Source: CAYLNK01 sp964384675 (lineage in GTDB: Bacteria > Acidobacteriota > Thermoanaerobaculia > UBA5066). From it: a stretch of 19,526 nt of DNA. Positions within the stretch are counted from its first letter, which is position 1. Each line of letters starts with the position of its first letter. The notes under the pieces are model-generated. The model made no database searches. It was given only the letters and a program-made list of their open reading frames with translations, and was not told the DNA's origin. This document shows, piece after piece, positions 14,474 to 19,526 of this stretch. Both the position numbers and the translations under genes were made by a program. The DNA is taken from NCBI GenBank assembly GCA_964384675.1, contig CAYLNK010000102.1:1-19526 (forward strand), read 5' to 3'.

Positions 14474-16024
14474 GTGGCCGGCGACGCGGTAGACGCGGAT
14501 CGTCCCGTAGCTCGGATCGACGACCGTCCCCGCGAGGCGCACCTTGCCGGAGGCGAGATGGGCCGAGAGGAGGTCGTAGTACCGGGCGGCCGCGGGCCGC
14601 TCGCGGCGACCTTCGGGAGACGTCGCCTTCAGCAGGATCTCCTCCTGGAAGACGATCGCGTCCGGCGCGATCCGCGCGACCGCCTCCTCGAAGGCGAGGA
14701 GCGGCTCGACGCGCGCGTGCGGGTCGGAGAGCTTGAACGCGAGGTCGAGGGCCCGGTACCGGTGGTGGGCGAGCCCCAGCCAGAACTCGTGCATCCCCAG
14801 GATGGTCCCTCCCGGCGGGACGAGCCTTTCGATCCGGGCGCAGACCTCGGCGTAGGGCGACGCGCGTCGCGCCGCGGCGAGGCCCCGTCGCCCGCCGAGG
14901 AGGCCCTCCACCAGCACCGCGACGAGGAGGAGGGCGACGCCGGGTCGCCGGCCGAATCGCGCGGCGAAGACGCCGGCGTGCAGCGCCAAGAACGGGAGCA
15001 GCAGGAGGACGTAGGGGTACCGCTTGTAGGAGAGGAGGAGCGCCATCTGCAGCGAGAGGACCGGCAGGGAGAGGAGGAGGAGCGTCTCCCCGGGCGAACG
15101 CTCCACCCGGCCGCGCACGAGCCAGATCGTCCCCACGCCCACGGCGATCACCACGAGCCAGAGGCCGGGGCGCGGGAAGAGGACGAGGCGGCCGGCATCG
15201 TCGTGCAGCCACTGGTGGAACCGGAGCCGCTCCCTCACGACGTTTCCCAGGTAGAAGGCAGGATTGAGCAGGTCGAACCGCTCGTCGTGTCGGGTCATCT
15301 GTCCGCGAAACGCGTCGACGTCCCGCGCGACGTAGAGGAGCCACGGGAGGAGCGCGGCGCCGAAGCCCGCGGTGATCGCCGCCAGCCGGCGCCCCCACGC
15401 GACGCGCGTGGAGAGAACGACGAGTGCCAGCAGCGGGAGCGCGAAGGCGCCGATCACGTGCGAGAGGGTCGCCAGCCCGGTCAGCGCTCCTGCCGCGGCG
15501 AACCACGCGAGGGCGCCGGTCTCGAGCGCGGTCAGGAGCGCCAGACAGGCCGCCACCACGAAGACGGGGACGAAGATGTCGTAGCGCAGCACACGTGCGA
15601 GGTCCAGGAGGGGGATCCCGGTCGTCTCGTCGAAGAGACCCAGCGAGACGAACGCCAGGGCCGCCGCGGCGGCGAGGCCCGCCCCTTCCCCGGCGATCCG
15701 GCGCCCGAGCCGGGCCGTCAGGAGGAGGACCGCGATCCCCGCCGCCACCGGAACAGCGCGCGCCGGCACCACGCCGAGCCCGAACAGCCGGAACGAGCCG
15801 GCGACGGCGAGCGGGAAGAGCGGCAGGTACTCGTAGTTCAGCTCCTCGGCGCGGTGGAAGCCGGCGTACAGGTCGTTGCCGTACACCCCGGTCGTCGCGA
15901 GCTTCCAGGCGGGCGCCGCGATCCCGCACTGCGCGGCTTCCAGGAGCGGGAAGCGACCGAGCCAGGGCAGTGTCACCGCGAGACTCCAGAGCACCACGGC
16001 GCCGAGCAGGAGGCGGGCCCTCAC
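14471..16024 (-). CDS. Polytopic GT-C-type glycosyltransferase
   Basis: A 517-residue integral membrane protein starting at GTG 16024, in a GTGA overlap with the stop of the upstream SGNH gene. It has about ten hydrophobic helices in the first ~390 residues and a soluble end of ~120 residues (PPGGTILGMHEFWLGLAHH). After the first helix, LPWLGRFPLLEAAQ places Glu29 where ArnT/PMT-like GT-C enzymes have their acidic catalytic residue, and the loop ELNYEYLPLFPLAVAG resembles the next conserved element. Relatives move a sugar from a polyprenyl-phosphate carrier to a lipid, glycan or protein outside the inner membrane. The exact family (GT39 or GT83-like) cannot be fixed by eye. The frame stays open upstream to 17890, but that part is antisense or overlaps the SGNH gene. 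Confidence 0.82.
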   Translation of the reverse strand: MRARLLLGAVVLWSLAVTLPWLGRFPLLEAAQCGIAAPAWKLATTGVYGNDLYAGFHRAEELNYEYLPLFPLAVAGSFRLFGLGVVPARAVPVAAGIAVLLLTARLGRRIAGEGAGLAAAAALAFVSLGLFDETTGIPLLDLARVLRYDIFVPVFVVAACLALLTALETGALAWFAAAGALTGLATLSHVIGAFALPLLALVVLSTRVAWGRRLAAITAGFGAALLPWLLYVARDVDAFRGQMTRHDERFDLLNPAFYLGNVVRERLRFHQWLHDDAGRLVLFPRPGLWLVVIAVGVGTIWLVRGRVERSPGETLLLLSLPVLSLQMALLLSYKRYPYVLLLLPFLALHAGVFAARFGRRPGVALLLVAVLVEGLLGGRRGLAAARRASPYAEVCARIERLVPPGGTILGMHEFWLGLAHHRYRALDLAFKLSDPHARVEPLLAFEEAVARIAPDAIVFQEEILLKATSPEGRRERPAAARYYDLLSAHLASGKVRLAGTVVDPSYGTIRVYRVAGH

Positions 16025-17196
16025 GGGCGCGGCACGTCGCGGGACTCGAGGGCTCGCGCGATCTCTCCCGCGATCTCGTCGCAGAAGCGGCTGGTGTAGT
16101 GGACGTCGTCCACGTACAGGTTCTCCTTGCGGCCCCGCGCGAGATCGGCGAGCCAGAGGACGGACGGGTCCGGCGCCTCGCGCAGGCGCCCTTCCAGCAT
16201 CGCGTACGCGGCGGCCGACGGAGCCAGCACCTCGCCCTGCCGCTCCGGGAAGAGGCGGGCCGAGTCGTCGTCGTGATAGCCGGGGATCGGCTGCCAGACG
16301 TGCAGCGTCGTCACGCCGAAGCGCGCCGCCGCCGCCTGGATGAGCGCCTTGTTCCGCAGCCACCGCTCCACGACCGCGGGAGCACCGGCCCGACGCTCCT
16401 CGATCCCCGCCTGGATCGCGGCCTCGAGGGTGGCCGGCCGCCGTTCGAGCGCACGGCGCAGGCTCCTCACCAGGGGCAAGGAGCGCGCGAGCCCCAGGAG
16501 GCGCGAGCCGGGCGACGAACGGTTCTCCTCCTCGACCAGGGTCCGGAGTGCGCCCGAGCGGGCGCCGTGCCACAGGTACGGCGGCAGATCGCCGACCAGG
16601 TTGATCGTGTCGTTCAGCCCGTCGACGAAGACCGCGGCCGTCGGTACGACGCCCGCCGAGAGGAGCTGCTCGAAGAGGATCCGCTCCTGCGTGCTGAAGT
16701 ACATCGCCCGCGCGAGGTTGTAGACGTTCACCGTGCGCCCTCCGGCCCGGAGCCGCGCCTGCAGGTGCGACGGCAGGGTCCGGGTGTCCGGAAGGTTGAC
16801 GCCGTACGTGGTCGAGCCGCCGAAGACGAAGACGTTGACGGCCCCCTTCGGGGGCGGCCACGGGGCCTGGTCCTTCACGAGGCGATACCCGGCCGCGGAG
16901 ACGTTCACGAAGCGGCCGGTCACCGGAAGATGGCGGAACTCGGTGAACGGCTCGTACTCCCAGAGGAGGGCCCGGTGGCTCTCCTCCAGGAACGCCACGA
17001 GCTCCTCGCGCGACAGGTCCGGGTACGCGCGCGCGACGGTCTCGAGCCCGTACCTGACCACGCGCTCGCCTCGCGGCGCCTGCCGGCGGCGGAAGGCGCT
17101 CCACCCCCAGGCGGCGACGTTCAGGCCGACGAAGAGGACGGCGAGGTTCAGGAGGACGATCGCCGCCTGCGCGTAGCGCCGTCTGAACCCGCTCAC
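16021..17196 (-). CDS. Membrane-anchored SGNH/GDSL-type hydrolase
   Basis: A 391-residue protein with an N-terminal membrane helix (about 11-31, after a basic start), then a soluble domain outside the membrane. SGNH motifs: Ser128 in FVFGGSTTYG, the Asn160 region (VYNLARAMYF), Gly193 and Asn195 in FVDGLND, and the Asp363/His366 pair in YVDDVHYT near the C-terminus. Members cut or form esters; membrane-linked ones in glycan loci often handle O-acetyl groups of polysaccharides. The start is GTG 17196 with TACACT seven bases upstream and no Shine-Dalgarno sequence. It is first in the minus-strand group and translationally coupled to the glycosyltransferase, which suggests a shared envelope-glycan or lipid substrate (inference). 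Confidence 0.85.
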   Translation of the reverse strand: MSGFRRRYAQAAIVLLNLAVLFVGLNVAAWGWSAFRRRQAPRGERVVRYGLETVARAYPDLSREELVAFLEESHRALLWEYEPFTEFRHLPVTGRFVNVSAAGYRLVKDQAPWPPPKGAVNVFVFGGSTTYGVNLPDTRTLPSHLQARLRAGGRTVNVYNLARAMYFSTQERILFEQLLSAGVVPTAAVFVDGLNDTINLVGDLPPYLWHGARSGALRTLVEEENRSSPGSRLLGLARSLPLVRSLRRALERRPATLEAAIQAGIEERRAGAPAVVERWLRNKALIQAAAARFGVTTLHVWQPIPGYHDDDSARLFPERQGEVLAPSAAAYAMLEGRLREAPDPSVLWLADLARGRKENLYVDDVHYTSRFCDEIAGEIARALESRDVPRP

Positions 17197-17203
17197 CGGC
17201 GGG

Positions 17204-17213
17204 AGTGTAAAGT
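17204..17213. promoter_or_regulatory. Overlapping divergent -10 elements
   Basis: The ten bases AGTGTAAAGT hold two candidate -10 hexamers: TACACT on the minus strand (17209-17204), seven bases before GTG 17196, and TAAAGT on the plus strand (17208-17213), eleven bases before GTG 17225. The whole gap between the two start codons is 28 bases. No -35 is obvious for either. Bound polymerase on one side would exclude the other. Confidence 0.4.
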
Positions 17214-17224
17214 CCCCCTCGCCC

Positions 17225-18064
17225 GTGCCCCTCCTCTGCCCCGACTGCCGGGGGACGCTCGACGAGGCGACCGTCGCGTGCCCGAACGGTCACCGGTTCG
17301 CGTCCGAGGACGGCCTCGTCAGCCTCCTGCCGGAACGCTTCCTCGACGAGCATCGGGCCTTCCTGGAGTCGACCGCCCTCGCGCGCGCCGCCATCCCCAG
17401 GGCCACACCCGCCGACCTCCGCGCGTTGCCATTCGGGCCGGCCGGCACACACCCCGAGTGGGGATGGCGGCGCAAGGACCTGGCCCTTCTCCTCCGTCTC
17501 CTCCCCGGGAAGACGTGTCGAGTGCTCGACGTCGGCGCCTGGAACGGCTGGCTGTCGCACCATCTGGCGCGGCTCGGGCACGACGTCACGGGGGTCGACT
17601 TCTGGGCCGACGAATCGGACGGGCTGGGAGCCCGTCGCCACCACGTCTCGGCGTGGCGGGCGATCCTCATGGACCTGATCGACCTGTCGATCGTGGACGA
17701 GCGGTTCGACGTGGTGATCCTGAACCGCTGCCTGCCGTTCTTCCCCGACCCGGCCGCGTGGGCGATCGCGGCGACGCGGCGGGTCGCGCCCGGCGGCTTC
17801 CTCGTCGCGACGGGGCTTCCGATCCACCGGGACCCGTCGCTGAAGGCGCGGCAGGTGGCGGCGGCCCGCGCCCGGTACCGCGAGCGTCACGGCACCGACC
17901 TCTTCCTGCGGGAGACCCGAGGGTGGCTGGACGACGGGGACCGGGCTCGCCTCGAGGACGCGGGCTTCGTGGTGCGGCCGCAGCGGGCGTTCTGGCTCGA
18001 GAGCCTGAAGGCGAGCCTCCGGCCGGTCCTTCCCCGGATCTGCTACGCGGTGTGGCGTGGCTGA
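17225..18064 (+). CDS. Methyltransferase with N-terminal zinc ribbon
   Basis: A 279-residue protein. Residues 1-36 are a Trm112-like zinc ribbon (Cys5-x2-Cys8, Cys19, His23 in CPDC and CPNGH, then DGLVSLLP). A class I methyltransferase domain follows with motif I VLDVGAWNG at 100-108, GHDVTGVDFWADE as motif II, and FDVVILNRCLPFFPD as the later conserved strand. The presence of a complete SAM site suggests an active enzyme; ribbon-plus-methyltransferase fusions are frequent in sugar and lipid biosynthesis loci. It starts at GTG 17225 and overlaps the GT4 gene downstream by 8 bases. It is divergent from the SGNH gene across a 28-base gap. Confidence 0.85.
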   Translation: MPLLCPDCRGTLDEATVACPNGHRFASEDGLVSLLPERFLDEHRAFLESTALARAAIPRATPADLRALPFGPAGTHPEWGWRRKDLALLLRLLPGKTCRVLDVGAWNGWLSHHLARLGHDVTGVDFWADESDGLGARRHHVSAWRAILMDLIDLSIVDERFDVVILNRCLPFFPDPAAWAIAATRRVAPGGFLVATGLPIHRDPSLKARQVAAARARYRERHGTDLFLRETRGWLDDGDRARLEDAGFVVRPQRAFWLESLKASLRPVLPRICYAVWRG

Positions 18065-19172
18065 GCTCCACGTCGCGCACGTTCACCTCGGGCTCGGTCC
18101 GGAGGACGGGCACGAGCACCTGTCGCGCCTTCCGATCCTGACGCGGCTCTGCGAGGAGCAGGCCCGGCTCGGGGCACGCGTCACGGTGCTCGGCCGGCAC
18201 CATCGGGACGAGACGATCGAAGCGGGCGGCGTCACGTATCTCCTCCGCCGCGACCACCCGTCCCGCCCGCTCCCCCGCCCCTTCACGCGCTGCCTTCCGA
18301 TCTACCGGCTGGCGCGCGACCTCCGCCCGGACGTGGTGCACTTCAACGGCCTCCTCTTCCCGCTCCAGCTTGCCGAGCTGTCGGCCTGGCTCCCCGCGCG
18401 CACCGTGCTCCTCGTGCAGCACCACGACGAACGCCCAGGACGTCCGCTGAAGGCGCTTGCGCAGCGCCTGTTCCTCCCCCGCGCCGACGGCTTCCTCTTC
18501 TCCGCCGCCGAGCTCGCCGACGAATGGCGGCGGGCGGGAATCCCGGACGGGTCGAAGGTACGGACCCTCCTCGAGGGCTCGATGGACCTGCGCCCCGTCC
18601 CGCGCGACGAGGCTCGCGCGGCGACCGGAATGACGGGCTCCCCGGCCGTCCTCTGGGCGAAGCGCCTCACGCCGGCGAAGGACCCGCTCACCGCTCTCGA
18701 CGCCTTCGCGCGGGCCGTTCCTCGGCTCCCGGGGGCAACGCTGACGATGCTCTTCGCCGAGACCGACCTCCTCCCCGCGCTCGAGGAGCGCCTCCGCGCG
18801 AGCCCGGACCTGGCGCACCGCGTGCGGCTGGTCGGCCGCGTTCCCCACGACGCGATGCCTCTCTGGCTCTCGGGCGCGGACCTGTTCCTGACGTCGAGCG
18901 TCCGCGAGAGCCTCGGCTTCGCGCTCGTCGAGGCGATGGCCTGCGGACTCCCGGCCGTCGCGAGCGACATCCCGGCGCACCGGGCAATCGTCGGATCGCT
19001 CGGGCGGCTCTTTCCGCCGGGCGACGCGAGCGCCGCCGCGGACGCCCTCTGCGCGGCTCCCGCGGACCGCGAGGCGATCCGGGCGCGCTTCGAGACGGAG
19101 CTGTCGTGGGACGCCGTTGCTCGCCGCTCGCTCACGATCTACCGGACGCTTCTCGAGGCGAAGCGACGATGA
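18057..19172 (+). CDS. GT4-family (GT-B fold) glycosyltransferase
   Basis: A 371-residue protein. The N-terminal half carries the acceptor-side Rossmann domain (AHVHLGLGPEDGHEHL, RPDVVHFNGLLF, LLVQHHDE). The C-terminal half carries the donor-binding domain with AVLWAKRLTPAKDPLTAL, VRLVGRVPHD, LFLTSSVRESLGFALVEAMACGLP and the E-x7-E pair Glu284/Glu292. Such enzymes transfer a sugar from a nucleotide donor with retention, in the cytoplasm. It starts at GTG 18057, overlapping the upstream methyltransferase by 8 bases, and its stop overlaps the next start (ATGA), so three genes are coupled. Donor and acceptor are not predictable. Confidence 0.88.
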   Translation: MAELHVAHVHLGLGPEDGHEHLSRLPILTRLCEEQARLGARVTVLGRHHRDETIEAGGVTYLLRRDHPSRPLPRPFTRCLPIYRLARDLRPDVVHFNGLLFPLQLAELSAWLPARTVLLVQHHDERPGRPLKALAQRLFLPRADGFLFSAAELADEWRRAGIPDGSKVRTLLEGSMDLRPVPRDEARAATGMTGSPAVLWAKRLTPAKDPLTALDAFARAVPRLPGATLTMLFAETDLLPALEERLRASPDLAHRVRLVGRVPHDAMPLWLSGADLFLTSSVRESLGFALVEAMACGLPAVASDIPAHRAIVGSLGRLFPPGDASAAADALCAAPADREAIRARFETELSWDAVARRSLTIYRTLLEAKRR

Positions 19173-19526
19173 GGCTGGTCCTCGTCGTGCCCGGCGGCGT
19201 CGACGCGAGCGGCACCGACCGCGTGATCCCGGCTCTGCTCGCGCTGATCGAGCGGCTCGCGCGCCGGCACGAGGTGAGCGTGGTCACGCTGGCTCAGGGG
19301 ACGGCGCCCACCACGTATCGCCTCCTCGGCGCCACGGTTCAAGACCTGGCGCTCCGGGGGCGCTTCGTCACCGCGCGGACGCTGCCCGCCCTCCTCCGCC
19401 TGGTCCGCGCCGCCGACGCCGACGTCGTCCACGCGTTCTGGGCCGCGCCGGCGGGGCTCCTCGCGGCAACCGCGACGCGCCTCCTCGGTGTGCCGTCGCT
19501 CGTCCACCTGGGCGGCGGCGAGCTGG
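19169..19526 (+). CDS. GT4-like glycosyltransferase, N-terminal part
   Basis: ATG 19169 overlaps the previous stop (ATGA) and the frame is open to the window end, giving 119 residues. The N-terminus reads RLVLVVPGGVDASGTDRVIP, then LIERLARRHEVSVVTL, ADVVHAFWAAPAGLLAA and VPSLVHLGGGEL, the standard acceptor domain of GT-B glycosyltransferases (a glycine-rich loop, then D-V-V-H). The donor domain lies outside the window. Together with the preceding gene it suggests stepwise glycan assembly. Confidence 0.82.
   Translation, partial: MRLVLVVPGGVDASGTDRVIPALLALIERLARRHEVSVVTLAQGTAPTTYRLLGATVQDLALRGRFVTARTLPALLRLVRAADADVVHAFWAAPAGLLAATATRLLGVPSLVHLGGGEL

Noticed and set aside
14471..17890. A single 1139-residue protein in the frame of the GT-C gene
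   Set aside because: Only the part from 16024 is protein-like; the rest is antisense-type sequence overlapping the SGNH gene and the opposite-strand methyltransferase.
1..19526. tRNA, rRNA, CRISPR or insertion sequence
   Set aside because: No clover-leaf with CCA end, conserved rRNA stretch, regularly spaced repeats or transposase motifs were seen.

Overview
The window is very GC-rich, densely coded bacterial DNA. Gaps between genes are at most about 44 bases, so no stretch over 300 bases lacks a gene. The codon usage (G/C at third positions), the crowd of cobalamin-type radical SAM genes, and a secreted repeat protein of a kind I associate with Acidobacteriota (Thermoanaerobaculia-like) metagenome genomes suggest that phylum. 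This is an impression, not a proof. I saw no rRNA, tRNA, CRISPR array or insertion sequence.

Layout. (1) 2-367: the tail of an unidentified gene. (2) 402-7511: a tight plus-strand operon in which every gene overlaps the next. It holds three B12-binding-domain radical SAM enzymes, a class I methyltransferase, a radical SAM protein with a SPASM-like tail, and a CorA-type metal channel. (3) 7519-8170, minus strand: a VapBC toxin-antitoxin pair. (4) 8213-11700, plus strand: a small conserved Cys/His protein, a fourth B12 radical SAM enzyme, a metal-dependent amidohydrolase and a Uma2-family endonuclease-fold protein. (5) 17196 down to 11704, minus strand: a membrane-anchored SGNH hydrolase, a polytopic GT-C-type glycosyltransferase, a SPASM radical SAM enzyme, and a secreted repeat protein whose signal peptide and body lie in different frames. 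(6) 17225-19526, plus strand: a zinc-ribbon methyltransferase and two GT4 glycosyltransferases, the last cut by the window end.

Taken together, the four B12 radical SAM enzymes, two SPASM-type radical SAM enzymes, two methyltransferases, three glycosyltransferases and the membrane SGNH hydrolase look like machinery for building and decorating a cell-envelope lipid or glycan, or another secondary product. No substrate is encoded here and no peptide precursor was found. The B12 radical SAM genes fall into two sequence types with two members each: 402-1865 with 3367-4755, and 1862-3370 with 8679-10100.

The clearest structural signal outside the proteins is in translation starts. Nearly every gene that begins a transcription unit has a -10-like TANNNT hexamer 6-11 bases before its start codon and no usable Shine-Dalgarno sequence, which points to leaderless mRNAs. 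Several internal genes instead have Shine-Dalgarno sequences, and most start by overlapping the gene before.
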